Source: Fragilaria crotonensis
Taxonomy: Eukaryota; Bacillariophyta; Fragilariophyceae; Fragilariales; Fragilariaceae
Direction of reading: 5' to 3'
Length of the DNA stretch: 64,000 bases
NCBI GenBank assembly: GCA_022925895.1
Contig: JAKSYS010000131.1
Span: 46,774-110,773 of the forward strand
A program made the translations under genes and the position numbers. The notes beneath the pieces are model-generated. The model did not search any database. It had not been told where the DNA came from and saw only the letters and a program-made list of their open reading frames with translations. Shown here piece after piece: positions 1-11,740 of the stretch (the first letter of the stretch is position 1; the number at the start of each line of letters is the position of its first letter).

Positions 1-2270
1 GCCTGCTCGGATCTGCCACATTGATTTCGTGGTGACGTCTTTGACGGTATCGAACGTTGGGTCAAAGCGACATGGAACTGTGGGCTAACCAGTCCAGTCT
101 CTCGACTCAACACAAGCGATACGCTTCTCCCGTGTTGTGGGGATTTGCCCAGGTAGATGCCTGGTTTGGATCGGTGCCTCCATTTGTGGAACGGTCTCTG
201 TCCTTGGAGTTCGTTTTCAAGACATACGTCGGCGACCCAAAAGGTTTCCAGTGTTTGGGGTTGCTCGAGACTTTGGTTCCCGCGAATATATCGATTGGAG
301 TTCTCCTGTCTCGATCCTGGAAGCTCGGTGTGTTATTCACCGCTTCGTTTGCGTTTCGTATCGCGTAGGGCCATAAGTTGGCGGTGACGCTGTCCTTCCA
401 TCGCGAACTTGCGTGGATTAGCATCGACCTCGCCAATTCCTGTAGCTCCCTTATTCGCCTTTCGGCATGGCCGTTTTGGTGGTGGGCGTTTACCCCTGCA
501 AAGGTCATTCCTTGTTGGTCCTTTCTGCACGCCTCCATCCATTGGTGGGCTTTGAATATGCCGTTGTCGGCGTGGTAGTTCGAGATCCGGACGCCATGGC
601 GCTGTGCGAATGCCTCGAAGGCCTTCTTGCCTTCTATCGTCTCTTCAGCCGAAGCCGTCTTTTGCAGGTAGACGAATCCGAGTCGGCTAAATTGATCGAC
701 AAACACCGTTGCATATTTGTATCTCTTCGTCGTCAGGAACCCTGTCATCTGCGCGATTAAACCTGGTGTCGGAGAGACTAGTTGGTCGACAGATACGACG
801 TGTCCGGGTCGTTGGGCCATTTCACCCTCCTTCCCTAGTTTGGATGTCTTGCCTCGCCATGGTCGCCGTGTTGCCTTCGAGTAAAGGCACGCCGAACATG
901 TTGGTATCCTGCAGGTTGCAAGTCGTTTCGGGAGTATGCCTTGCTTGGCCATCTCTTGTAGCTTGCGCATCGAGATGTGGCCGTATTGATGGTGTAGCAT
1001 CAACAGCTCGGCCAGGTCGCTCGGTTGTCGGTCTTCCTCGTCGGTTATGACGTTTATTTCTGACGTGGGCTCCGTTGTGTTTCCTCCCTCTGAGGCCGTT
1101 GTGATGGGGCCATTTAAGGAGAAGTCGACGGGCGTCGCTCTAGCGGATTCGTCGGTTTCGGTCGTTGTCGGAGGGGGCGTCCATGTTTGTTGCCATGGAG
1201 TTGCCTCGTCCGACGGTCGTTCCTCCACATCGTACGCGTCCGCTTGCTCGTCTTCGTCGTCGGAGATGATTCCACTTGGTAGGGCGATAGGATCTGACAT
1301 TGGTTCGTTCAGATCGGCCTCACAACAGAACGCCTTGAAGTTCCGATAACCTGGAGCCAACATGAACGTCGCGACGTTGTCCCGTTTTCCCAGTTGAATT
1401 GTTTTCTGGTGTCGTCCACCGTCCCAAAACATGACACACTCGTTGCCATCGGTGCGCTCTCCGCACTCGCGCTGGTGTCGCTTGTGGCGTGCTTGCGTCT
1501 GGGCCCAATGTTGCGGGCTGAGCAATCGCACTCTGCCATCTGGAACGTAGTACGAATTTGGGATTTTGAATGTCGTGACAATTCCTGGTCGTCCTCCCAA
1601 CTCCATTTTAACGTGCCGACCTTGATGTTCGTTGTTCTGGATCCCCAAAACCTTTCACAATCCGATTGCTTGGTTCGAGTGGTCCGTCGAAATCATCTGG
1701 GTCGTGGGATATGCACGCAGAGCATCGATTATCTATTCTACGAGTTCTGAATCCGTATCGAAACGCACCTCCCTCTCGGTCGATATGGTCGCGTTCGCCT
1801 GCATTGCCAAGACTGCGGACATCGCCATCACCTTGCACGTGGTGCGACAGTGTCGATGCACCACGCCTCGTATTCGGCGTCGTCTCGTTCCTCTCGGCGT
1901 GGCAGCGATGCGTTCAATCCATTCGCCTACCACGTTTGCCAACCGTGTCGCCTCTTTCGATCCTCTCATCCACCAACCTGGAGGCTTGCGTTTCCTCCTT
2001 CTGATCGTTGGTGATTGAGGATCGACGCGATCAATACGATGAGCAGTTGGATCGGAATCCTCGCGGTTCGCAACGCTTTAGTTGTTAGGTCGCAGAGGGC
2101 TGGTTCGACACGCTCTCGGATCGTGTGTCCGATTCGCTTAATTGTTGTGAGTAGTAGGGTGGGTTGAGGCCATTGCATAGTTATCGTCAGCACTAGTAAC
2201 GTTATCGTTAATAACGTCGTTGCCAAAGTCGCGGCCCACCCTCCCCGTCAATCACTGTTTTCGTCGGATA
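1..2270 (-). pseudogene. pol: copia pol fragment: aspartic protease and integrase
   Basis: Pol polyprotein of the copia element, read right to left. A protease-like FDTDS motif lies near 1760, followed by SACISHDPDDF-type sequence. The integrase follows between about 1000 and 250: a zinc-binding region with HHQYGH and CSACLYSK, then a D,D-35-E core seen as SVDQLVS, HADNGIF and NGHAERRIRELQ. The integrase is the enzyme that joins the element's cDNA to the host genome. The longest open stretch is 107-1648. Frame changes are needed near 1735, 1640 and 205. After the last one a copia-typical stretch (KWRHRSKPGIYLGKSPQHGR) continues to the window edge, so the gene is cut by the window and not by a deletion. 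RT is not visible. Confidence 0.85.
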
Positions 2271-2324
2271 CTTCATGCTCAGCGACCTTCTGCTCCATCT
2301 TTGCAACATAGGCCTTCGCAATCT

Positions 2325-3544
2325 TCAACTTCTTGACAATTCCTTTCTTGTTGTCTTTGTTGTCGGAGCTTGCGGTTCTCTTCGTCGCATGTGTTTCCGA
2401 GTTGGGTGGTGGTGCACCTCCGCGGCAGTCCTTGGGCTTGTGTGCCCTCCATTTTCACAGGTGCCGCCGGTGTCCTTGCCACACCAGTAGTAGGTGAATT
2501 CCTTGAATTTGGCTACCTTCTTCTCACCGGGCTTTGGTGGAGGCCAGTTCTTAGGGTGTTCAGCCTTTCCACCATCCTTGCCCGATTGTTTGGTCCGCTC
2601 TCCGGTCTTGCTTTTCCCTGTGGACGCACTTTTCTTTCCCATCTCGATGGAGACCTTTTGTTCAGGTTCTTCATTGTGGAGGTGAGCTTCGCTTCGAGAG
2701 CGACGATCTTTTCCTCCGCTGTGGGGGCGTTCCAGGTACCTTTCTCGACCATGGCGTCGTACTTGTTCTTCGCCGATATCATCAAGTCGTCAGGGGATAT
2801 TTCGTTCCCCTCCTCGTGGTCGTCCTGCTTGCGAGTGAGCCAAGCTCTGAACGTCTCGTCGCTCACTGCACCATAACCCTTGAAGAGGTTGATGAGAAGG
2901 TCGGAGGTTGTCTGGTTTCTCGCCGACAATGACTGGATGAGGAGCTTGACGTATTGGTTGAACTTTCCGATATCGCTGTCGATGGTGATGATGTATGTGT
3001 CCAACGTCGACAACTTGGTTCGGATTTGATTCGTTGTCGCGTTCGTGTCCAAGTGACTCTCGCGAATCACAATCTTCAAGAGGGCCACTCCACTGTTGTA
3101 CCTGGCGCCATCGATCTCGACCTGGTACTGATCTGCCCAGATCATGACCTTCTTCTTCGCCTCGCTCGTTAGGGAGGCCATGAGGCATTGGTACAACATG
3201 TAGGTGTCTTGTGCCTTGCGAACTTGAGATCCGATGTAAGTCCTCTCGGATTCGATGACTTGCTCTAACGTGATGGTGCCGTAGTTCTCGAGCATGTTTT
3301 CCTCGTCGGGGATCTCTTCTCCGGGATTCGTGGTGACATTGAGAATGCCGTCCATCCATCCCATTTCCATAGCGCGGTCTTGGACTTCGCGTAGGAACTG
3401 GAAGAGTCTGTCGGCATCACATGGGAATGGGTCGTCGGTGACCGCGCGAATTCCCGATCGATAGATCTTGTGATGTTCCGCCCTTGAGTAGTCGAGGGGG
3501 CCATCGACGGCTTGAGCCGGAGCCAAAGCGAAGTTAGCAGCCAT
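2325..3544 (-). pseudogene. gag: copia gag-like polyprotein N-terminus
   Basis: Capsid-type gag of the copia element. The main open frame (2513-3544, 343 codons from ATG at 3544) is an alpha-helical protein beginning MAANFALAPAQAVDG. It contains a retrotransposon-gag-like helical region with LSARNQTTSDLLINLFKGYG. Near 2640-2660 the sense of the reading changes frame: a Lys-rich linker (GKKSASTGKSKTGERTKQ) and a Cys/His-containing stretch (YYWCGKDTGGTCENGGH, near 2480), possibly a degenerate zinc knuckle, continue in another frame to about 2325. No intact gag-pol frame exists here. The call rests on position upstream of protease and integrase and on general similarity to diatom copia gag. Confidence 0.75.
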
Positions 3545-3599
3545 TCTAGCTTAGCGCAGAGGAAGCGTGAAATTAAAGTTGATTCACTTCGGTGAAAAA

Positions 3600-3766
3600 G
3601 TAAAATTATAAAGATAAATCTATTCTTCAAACTCCGAACACGAGTAGTGGTTCGCTCGTATCCGGTATGTATTGCACGATCAGAATTTCACAATGAAATT
3701 CCGATGACCGATGACTTTCCCGATGGGTCAGCGTTTTAAACCTGACTCAGCCTCGATTACGTCACA
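3600..3766 (-). repeat. putative 5' LTR of the copia element
   Basis: About 165 bases between the gag leader and the LRR-flank junction at 3766/3767. In element orientation it starts TGTGACGTAATC and contains a small palindrome (gaatttcattgtgaaattc, on the + strand near 3684-3702). The inner end and primer-binding site could not be fixed. The partner LTR is outside the window, so the length is an estimate. Confidence 0.4.
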
Positions 3767-3915
3767 GATTCGTGTTTGTGTGGAGAGTTGAGAGAGAGAA
3801 GAATGAAGGATTGATACTGGGGACCATGTACAGTACTCCGAGTGCAAGTCGTCGTGTAGGGTGTAGGATATATGAGTAAGGAGGATGCATGGATTACATT
3901 TAAGTGGTTAGACAA
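3767..3915 (+). repeat. remnant of an LRR-gene 3' flank
   Basis: Matches the conserved 3' flank of the LRR genes (gattcgtgtttgtgtggagag, then a tail ending in ggatgcatggattacattta). The same order is found at about 11937-11980, 26897-27050, 42555-42720 and 57650-57825. The LRR gene to which it belonged would lie beyond the copia insertion, off the window. Confidence 0.75.
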
Positions 3916-3919
3916 TCCC

Positions 3920-4720
3920 AATAATGTGGAGAATGCCAGATCATCATTCCGGTCCTTGCATTGAGGGTGCCCTTCTTGATGGCTTGCTTCTGCATCGGTG
4001 TAGAAAGTGGTATCCTCTTGTGTGTGCGAGTGAAGTGTATGCTCGTTCTGTCAAAGGCAGTGTTCAATCTTCTGATGCTTTTCTGCAATGGCTGAAGCAA
4101 TGAAGCCATACGATGCGTGTAACAACAAATGAGGGAAGGTACGTTTTGTCATTGGGGCCACCTTGAATAACAAGATACGCAAATAAAACAGATTCGAAAT
4201 GCAAGTTATCATCTGAAGTACTAAAGTCATGTTATAAAAAAGCCCCGAAATAACACCGTGGCATGAAGCATTGAAGCGCTCCATCCCTTTTCCAGAGTTC
4301 TCTGTCAGCCGTAATGACCAAGCCTTGTCTAACCGTATCGCAATATCCCTGCGCTCTAATTTCCTGCTAAAAAAGGCGTGCGAGGATACCTAGTTCGAGT
4401 CGGCATGGCAAATCTCATCCATCCAAAAAGCTGCTGATTCAAAATAGCTTCGTCAACTCCAATGGCATCCTTCCATCCTTTTTCTTGCTTGCACTTGCAT
4501 TCAAAAAAATAAAAGAACCATATGAAATCATTGTGAATAATGTTGTCAACTTCGTAATTTGTATTTGATAATCGTCGGACCCCTTTCCATCCTTCAAATT
4601 CGTCACAACCGGATTTAGTAGACGCCTTCTTCCTGAGTCTCTGATGCTGTTTATCGAGTCTCGATGGATCAAGGTTCTGACAAGAGTCACCTCTTTTCAA
4701 CGGCTTTGTCGAGCCTGTTC
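3920..4720 (-). pseudogene. family U gene remnant, copy 1
   Basis: Degenerate minus-strand copy of a gene family I do not recognise. Shared pieces with the other copies include AIKKGTLDARTGMMIWH-like sequence (near 3960-3920; here IKKGTLNARTGMMIWH), ASCHGVISGL followed by a hydrophobic stretch (near 4270-4190), and a block near 4560-4690 that recurs at 9560-9700 and 54260-54400. The hydrophobic stretch suggests a membrane protein, but no intact frame is present. It lies head-to-head with the LRR gene at 5.7 kb, as in several other units of the array. Confidence 0.5.
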
Positions 4721-5480
4721 AAGATGTGGCAGATCACCATGACAATAATGTCAAGTCTACGATTTGGTCAGACTGGACTGATCATGACTCATGACTGATA
4801 ACGCCTTTCTGACCAGACGAAATTCCTCACAAACAAAGCTGATATACTAAGCGCAAGCCTTTTTCTTCATGAAGCAAGCGTAATTGAAAGTCGAAAGTGA
4901 ATGAGCTCTCGACATGAACAAAAACGAGATACATCGGCCGCCCGAACGATGTAAGCGGTTGACATGGTGGGCTGTTTGCGCGGCGAGATCCGAAGTCGAG
5001 TCTTGACTCTGGACCCAAATGACACGTGCTTCGTACTGGTACCAGTACAACGTACATGGTACATGGTACCGACGGTCGATGATCCAAATGGCACATGCTC
5101 ACATGCTTGATATGTATATATCATATATGGATGCGTATACTTCTGCTGCAATACACCATTTGTTTAGAGAAATATATATATTTGGGACTATATATCTATA
5201 TGTATGAGCATTGTCCGTACAATTGAAGGGTACGGATCTGGACGCAGACCCACTTATGTACGCGATGGGAGATTGACAATTCAGCCATATACTGTACGTA
5301 CGCATGATACACATGACATATGATCCGGATCATCATTTCTGTGAAAACATTCTTTTATCCATATGTATATATATATGGAATGATGCATTAATTGTGCTTT
5401 GTGCGTCAAGATTTTGAGAACTACTGGTAGTAGTATGGCATACGACGTGGAGTGTATTATTAGACAACAACTATAGAACC
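4721..5480. other. intergenic spacer, AT-rich with GTAC palindromes
   Basis: No gene seen. It contains AT-rich tracts (tatatata near 5110-5200 and 5360-5375), a cluster of GTAC-centred palindromes at 5036-5070, and a block at 4855-4990 that resembles 15630-15770 and 54590-54690 upstream of other LRR genes. A TCCGGATCAT motif at about 5322-5331 is shared with other upstream regions. Confidence 0.5.
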
Positions 5481-5484
5481 TTTT

Positions 5485-5710
5485 GCGGACTGAAAGCGTC
5501 GCTTTCCTTGACCTCATTGTTGTGTTTACTTGTAGGCTCCTCAGACAGGACGAGACGATTGATAGTACTCGGAGTAGTTGTAAATTGTTTGAGTACTCTA
5601 GAGTTGATTTGATCCGAGGTCTTGGAGACCCAATCGCTTCAAATACTTCGACGCTTCAATTCACGTGCACACACCCCACCAAAAGCACCGATTTATAATT
5701 CTTGCTTCTG
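5485..5710 (+). promoter_or_regulatory. conserved LRR-gene leader, copy 1
   Basis: Block shared by all better-preserved LRR loci immediately before the start codon. It has ttgacctcattgttgt near 5508, gagttgat near 5601, cttggagacc near 5620 and a tcacgtgcacac segment near 5660. Homologous blocks lie at about 10130-10331, 16135-16324, 37620-37865, 40575-40788, 48630-48880 and 55435-55652. Conservation among copies suggests promoter or 5' UTR, but recent duplication alone could explain it. Confidence 0.45.
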
Positions 5711-7172
5711 ATGGCGAATTGGGGCAGTGCCGACGACGTTTTTGCAAGGAATCACGACGTTGCTCCTGGAGCATTTCACGTACGCTCATCTCGCAACACT
5801 GCCACAAGTCGGACCTTCAGGTCTCCAATACGTCCGTATGTTTCGCCCGGAGAGTTTGCGGATGAAGAATCTAAGGTTGACGATGAAGTACCCAGCTCCG
5901 TAGCTGCTGGAAGTGATTTGTATACTGTGGAAGCACAACGGGTTCCCGATGGCAATGAAGATGGAACGGTTATGGTTGTTGTCGAGGCCCGCTTCGTCAG
6001 CAGAATGAAATGGTACCAACGTCGATGGATTATTGCTGCACTTGCCTGTGGTTTTGTTGGTGCGGTGGTTGTTATTGTTGTCCTCGTCGTTCGACCCCCA
6101 TCTGCGGCTTCTACCAGTTCTTCATTTACGTCCCCTCCCACCGTCCCAATTACAGGCGCGCCCTCAACCCCGGAACTAACAGCGGCGCCCCCCACTCCGG
6201 TTCCATCTGAAGACGCGCCTTCCACCCCCGAACCAACCACGGCGCCTCCAACCACGGCCCCAATTACAACGGCGCCCGCAACTCCCGATCCAACACGGCC
6301 GCCCCCCACGTTCGCTCCACTTGCGCCCATAACACCTACCCTAAAACCAATCAGCACGGCGCAACCCACACAGGCACCAACTATGAGAAGGCCCACCACC
6401 ACCTCGAAACCGACTTCCTTGACGCCGGTAGCAATCGCCTGCAGCTTTCTTTCCATTCCAAATGTGACAAAGTGTCGATCGACATTAGTGTTCGACTCTT
6501 ACAATAACGGCGACTTAGAGAATCGCAAGATACCAACTGGTTCCACTATTCCCAGTGAGATCGGACACTTGACGCAGTTGACGTTTTTGGAATTCTTCAA
6601 CAATTCCTTGACTTCTGCAATCCCCAGTGAAATCGGACTCCTGACGCAGTTGACGGAATTGTCGTTCCACATGAATTCGTTGACTTCGACGATTCCCACT
6701 GAGATTGGACGCTTGACACAGTTGACGATTTTGTCTTTCTCCGCCAATTCGTTGACTTTCACGATTCCCAGTGAGATCGGACTCTTGTCAAGATTGGTGG
6801 GTTTGTCGTTCTGGGTCAATTCTTTCACTTCGACAATTCCCAGTGAGATCGGACTCTTGACACAATTGACGATCTTGGATTTCGGGAATCAATTCGTTGA
6901 CTTTCACCATTCCCAGTGAGATTGGACTCTTGACACAATTGACGGCGTTGGATTTCTCCTACAATGCATTGACATCCACCATTCCCAGTGAGATTGGCCT
7001 CTTGACAAAATTGACGTGGGTGGGTTTCGCCAGCAATCAGTTGAAGGGGACAATTCCGTCATCCCTCTGCTCACTCCCATTACTCTACTCCTCTATCTTC
7101 ATCGACTGTGGTGAAATCACATGTGCTTCAGGTTGTTGTAAGGATGGTTTTACTGATTCTTCCTGTGGCTAA
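5711..7172 (+). pseudogene. LRR membrane protein 1, one frameshift
   Basis: Leucine-rich-repeat surface protein of the local family. The start is ATG at 5711 (MANWGSADDV), aligned with MENRGSADDV of the paralogues. The N-terminus is shorter than in the intact copies because part of the cytoplasmic region is missing. MKWYQRRW precedes a hydrophobic helix (about residues 108-133), then a Pro/Thr stalk (STPEPTTAPPTTAP), an ACSFLSIPNVTKCRS cap and roughly seven 24-residue LRRs. Lack of a signal peptide and the basic residues before the helix suggest an N-in, LRR-out type II protein. One extra base near 6890 shifts the frame, and the repeats resume in the next frame to the Cys-rich end (ITCASGCC) and stop at 7172. 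No kinase domain is present. Pseudogene or base error. Confidence 0.85.
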
Positions 7173-7430
7173 AGTGAAAGAATGAATGGATGAAGGCAGC
7201 AAGGAAAAAGCACAGGAGACGGGTCGTGTTAGCGGATATTCAAGTACAATAGTTTGACTTTTATTTTAGGGGTCGGAAGCAAGGAATGGATGGGATCTCA
7301 GTCGGATGGATATTGGCGGCGGGCGGTGGAGGTGTGATATGGGATTCGTATTTGATGTGTGGAGAGTTGAGAGAGTGAATCGGATGGGTATTAGTTCATT
7401 GTTCATTGTACCTGGTACTACAGTACTGCA
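7173..7430 (+). repeat. conserved LRR 3' flank, copy at LRR1
   Basis: Same order of elements as after the other LRR genes: aagtgaaagaatgaatggat, ggcagcaagg, gagacgggtcgtgtt, then a purine-rich tail with gtgtggagagttgagagag. Likely 3' UTR and downstream DNA carried along in unit duplications. Confidence 0.65.
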
Positions 7431-8578
7431 TATTTCTATGAATGAATTGGTCTGTCACGTCTCGTACTCTAGTACAAGTACCGGTACTCCTGAGTTCATT
7501 GTCCTGCCTTCACGAAGAAATGCTTATGGTTGCCTTACTATGGTACAGTGCCAGTACTAGTAGGCTTGCCAGAGCCGATGCACTCTCTCTTTCCCTTCCA
7601 GTGCTCACGTGTGTCGACAGTCGTGGTTCATTGACGTTGACCTGCTTGCAATAATATCGACACATCGATGATTATGTGGCGATCCAAGATGCCTCCCGTG
7701 TCACGTGTTCAGTGGTACAAAATGCAGAATCTTCCGATAGAACCATTGGCCATTCGTACTTCATGAATTGGGGTCCTGGCGAGTGCTGCCAACTGGCTGC
7801 GTAAGGTTCTTCTTAGTGGTGGCGTCTTCCCCCCTTGTTGAATTTGTCCTTTCTCTAATTCTCAATATTACATTCCACGACCTTCCTGTCTGGCACCGCC
7901 ATGGTATAGGTAGAGAAGATGGTGTTGATGAGAAGATCAAAGGACAACAGTTTCCTTTCTCCCCTGGCTACTGACTACGAGCTGTGAGATCTAACCCGAT
8001 GATATCGTGGTGGTTGAATACAAAAATCGACTTGTATCATGCCTGCCCGCATATGCCATTTTGGAATTGATTGCACATCTGCTGCCTGTCAAACTTGTTG
8101 TTGTTGAGGACTGTAGATCGGGCAACCGAATGTGTGGAAAATGTCTCAGTACTCGTCGATTCAGGTTCGTCATACATTGTAAACGGGCAGATGGTTGGAG
8201 AGACAACCTGTCTCTTGTTTGATTTTTGCTTGGAGACGAGGACCTTTTGTTTGCCGCCTTTTGCGCATGGTAATTTAATGCGGATGATGGTCTTGTCAGG
8301 TAGGTTCTTTGTGATTGCCTTGAGACACTGTGTGTTGGCCTTCATGACCATTGTCGTTGCTTATTGCTCGTTCTGTAGTAGATCACGGAATTCGTTTTGT
8401 TCAGCTATCACATTGTTTGAAAAATGGGCGTCGACTATATCTGATGCTTCGACGGTGTCTCGCATCTGATTGACGAAACACATTGTCTGCATCGAATTCT
8501 TCCGTGGAGTAGCGTGTTATGGTGTTATGGTGACTCCCCCTTGCATGCTTCGCAGTTTCGACGTCACGAAGGTTTTCT
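7431..8578. other. spacer, no supported gene
   Basis: Short GTAC-rich palindromes occur near 7470-7560. Small open frames on both strands show no recognisable domain. The 8000-8570 part may belong to the decayed minus-strand family U gene, because a similar relation of spacer to that family is seen at 53.0-54.0 kb, but I cannot align it confidently. Confidence 0.4.
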
Positions 8579-9820
8579 TTACCCTCGAGCTTTTCTGTCG
8601 ATTTCGAAAAAGGTGCATGTACTATGAAAGGCGACTACATGTGGTGATCGAGGAATACTGTTGCGTGTTGCTGCATACCAGAAACCGATGGATTGTCGGT
8701 ACAGGCATGCCCTTGATGATGTGACCGATCCATCCTTGTCCTGGGACAGGATAATGGATATCATGTTTGGTGACGGGACACATACACACACACACACACA
8801 CATGAACCTGCTTGGTATCATTTCTTGATCGCCGTGACCGGTTCCGATGGGTTTTGCTCGCCTGCCGTACTAGATCCAGGCCGAACACTGTGTTACTACT
8901 TTTCGCGACAATCCACCAATCTTGACTCTTGACGGAAAAGGTTTCAGCCTTGACCATGCACTGGATCCTCTATTAAAAGGGGGACATGCCCAAGAGATGG
9001 CGTCAATGTGCCAGATTATCATTTCTTCAGCGTGGGTTGCATCGAAGGTGCCCCTTACAATGGATGCAGCGTCGGTGTGTAATAGTGGTCTCCTCTTTTG
9101 TGCAGGATTGAGGAATCAATCCATGCTGCATGAAGTGCAATTGGAACAGTAGTCATCGCCTGGTCGGTGGAACGTTGAATAGTTACATACACGAACAAAA
9201 CATATTCGAAACCCAAGTTGTCATCACTTCGATCAATAGTATTATAGGTATACAAATAACAAAAACCAGAAAACGCATGCTGTCATGAGGCAATAAATGA
9301 CTCCACAGTAGGGAGAAGAAGCCCTATAGCACCAAGGACATCCTGGCAACTGACGGAGTGATGATCGTATACTTCACTCAAAACGTTCATGAGCCCTTAG
9401 AATCGCGACAATAGCCCTCTTCGTATACCGCGACTAGTACCTCTTCCTTCTTTGAAACAGCATTGTTCCAGGAAGGATGCGATTGGCACTAGGTAAGCGG
9501 TAATTCAATCTCTGCTTGGGTCTTTCAACTCCACATGGATCTCAACTTGAACTCTTTGTGAATAAAGTTGTCGATCATGTAATTTGTATCTGATAATCGT
9601 CGGACCCCGACTCCGGTCAGTTTCGATCCTTGAGTTTGCCATTGACTCATCACCCACTCCAACGGATTTAGACGTCTTCCTGAGGGCTCGACTGCAGTTC
9701 GTCGAATCTCGGTGGTTGAGTCTTTTGAAGCAAGCGCAATCCAAAGAGTGAATAAGGTCGAATCTTCTGACGGTTCGGCTTGCAAGAGTTGGCGGGCGAT
9801 CTGGCGAGGACACGAATACA
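8579..9820 (-). pseudogene. family U gene remnant, copy 2
   Basis: Degenerate minus-strand copy of the unrecognised family. DWWIVAKSSNTVFGLDLV (near 8920-8870) resembles IGWLIVEYHKVIGMPLV at 29.9 kb. The block read near 9065-9010 corresponds to the GTLDARTGMMIWH block of other copies, and 9560-9700 matches 4560-4690. Stops and frame changes are frequent. It is head-to-head with the LRR gene at 10.3 kb. Confidence 0.45.
8781..8802. repeat. (AC)n microsatellite
   Basis: About ten alternating AC dinucleotides inside the decayed family U copy. The related region near 53930-53938 has only a short acacataca stretch, so this is a local expansion. Confidence 0.85.
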
Positions 9821-10331
9821 TCTACAGTATGACTGTACCAGGTACCATTCGTTACATTGTTACATAAGATGTCTGTAGACTCGATAGGTTATGGAGCGTC
9901 CCCCTATACTTTAGTACCCGTATAACGAATCAATGGTATTCCCGAATCATTTTTTTCTAAATCGAATCTGCCGAGCCTTCATTGTTCGCCGCACACCCAT
10001 ACGCCCATACACATGTCAGCTCACCGCTCTCGTCATACTCTGGTAGTGTTGTTCAGGAAGATATTAAGAGCTCCGAGGTTGTAAGTACTCTAGGAGTGCA
10101 TCACACGTTTGAGAACACAAACAGTTACTATTCTTGACCTCATCAGCTCTCAGGCAGGACGAAACGAGAAAAAGAGTGGTATATTGTTTGGATACTTTGT
10201 AGGAGAGCTCAGAGTATTTCCGGTAGTCTGTCGCAGTAGATCTGATTAAAAAGCTTGGAAACAGCGCTAACTTTTCTACTACAGTACTCCGATACGCCAG
10301 CACAAGCACCAGTATCGAAATCTTGTTTCGG
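9821..10331 (+). promoter_or_regulatory. upstream region and leader of LRR gene 2
   Basis: Contains the GTAC-rich segment (9826-9850), a degenerate form of the TTCCGGATCATTTTT motif (cccgaatcattttttt near 9940) and the conserved leader from about 10130, including ttgacctcatcagctc near 10133 and a modified form of the segment before the ATG at 10332. Inferred promoter and 5' UTR from conservation with other units only. Confidence 0.4.
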
Positions 10332-11740
10332 ATGGAGAATCGTGGCAGTACCGACGACGTTGTTGACGTTGTCAGGGACTCTTCGCTTGATGCCGAGGCC
10401 CAACACCTCACACCATGGTATCAACGTCGTTGGATTGTTATTGGTCTTGCCTTGCTTGCGTGCGGTCTTGTTGTTGTGGTGGTTGTCCTCGTCGTTCGAC
10501 AGCCATCTGCATCTAGCAGTTCTTCATTGACGTCTCCTCCCACGGTCCAAATTACAGGCGCGCCCTCCACTCCGGAAGTAGCAAAGGTGCCCCCCACTCC
10601 GGTTCCATCTGAAGACGCGCCTTCCACCCCCGAGCCAACAACGGCGCCTCCAACCACGGCCCCATCCCCAGAGCCAATTACAGATGCGCCCATATTTCAA
10701 CCAATTATTGTCCCAGTTTCGCTAGCGTCCCCGACGCCGAAACCAATCAGCACGACCACCTCGAATCCGATCTCCTCCTTGACGCCGGAAGCAATTGCCT
10801 GCAATTTTCTTGCAATTTCCGAACATGACGAAGTGTCGATCGACATTGAGGTTTGACTCTAGAAATAATGCAAACGACAAAACGACTGGTTCCACCATTC
10901 CCAGTGACATCGGTCTCTTGACTCAGTTGACGTATTTGGATATCTCAAGAAATGCATTGACTTCCAAAATTCCGAGTGAGATTGGACTCTTGACAAAATT
11001 GACGTTGTTGTGGGTCTCCAGCAATCAGTTGACTTCCACAATTCCTAGCGAGATCGGACTCTTGACAAAGTTGACGGAGTTGGATTTCAGCGGCAATTTT
11101 TTGACTTCCTTTATTCCCAGTGAGATCGGACGCTTGGCACAGTTGATGGCATTGGATTTCTCCGACAACAGATCATTGAATTCCACAATTCCCAGTGAAA
11201 TCAGACTCTTGACGAAGTTGACGTGGTTGGATTTCTACAAGAATGCGTTGATTTCCACCATTCCGAGTGAGATTGGACTCTTGACACAATTGCAATTGTT
11301 GGATTTCTATGGCAATTCGTTGACTTCCACCATTCCCACTGACATCGGTCTCTTGACGCAGTTGACGTATTTGGACTTCTACAACAATTTGTTGACTTCC
11401 GCAATTCCCAGTGAGATTGGACATTTGACGCAGTTGACGGTGTTGTCTTTCAGCTACAATGCGTTGACTTCCACAATTCCCAGTGAGATTGGTCTCTCGA
11501 CGCAGTTGACCTGGGTGAATTTCATGAGCAATTCATTGACATCGGCTATTCCCAGTGAAATCGGACTCTTGACACAGTTGACATACTTGTCTTTCTCCAA
11601 CAATACATTGACTGGGACAATTCCGTCGTCCCTCTGCTCACTCCCTTCTCTCTACGGGGGGGGGGAATATCTGGATTGACTGTGGTGAGATCGCATGTGC
11701 TTCAGGTTGTTGCTGGGATCCTTTATCATTCTGTGGCTAA
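10332..11740 (+). pseudogene. LRR membrane protein 2, two frameshifts
   Basis: Same architecture as LRR1 with a very short cytoplasmic N-terminus (about 28 residues). MENRGSTDDV starts at ATG 10332. WYQRRW and a long hydrophobic helix lie at about residues 35-60. The Pro/Thr stalk follows (STPEPTTAPPTTAP) and then about eleven 24-residue LRRs, the longest run in the window. An extra base near 10829, in the cap before the repeats, breaks the frame (in-frame text resumes as FPNMTKCRSTLRF). A run of ten G at 11656-11665 moves the frame again just before the Cys-rich end, where CASGCC is readable in another frame to TAA at 11738-11740. The 10-G run is a likely slippage or base-calling site. The helix-stalk-LRR layout suggests a surface adhesion or recognition protein, which is inference. 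Confidence 0.85.

Larger units (their letters stand above)
1..3766 (-). mobile_element. CoDi-like Ty1/copia retrotransposon, 3' part off window
   Basis: A minus-strand LTR retrotransposon with the order gag, aspartic protease, integrase, reading from right to left. The protease-before-integrase order and integrase-before-RT layout fit Ty1/copia, and the gag and protease resemble diatom CoDi elements as remembered. The reverse transcriptase, RNase H and 3' LTR would lie left of base 1. The right boundary is placed at 3766 because sequence from 3767 onward matches the conserved 3' flank of the LRR genes (compare 11937 and 42556), and the element would then begin with TGTGACG in its own orientation, giving the expected TG end. 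Several one-base frame breaks interrupt the reading frame. Confidence 0.85.

Noticed and set aside
5776-6456. Minus-strand open frame of 226 codons opposite LRR1, and similar long antisense frames opposite other LRR genes
   Set aside because: Val/Gly-rich mirror of the Pro/Thr stalk and LRR codons. The plus-strand protein explains the sequence.
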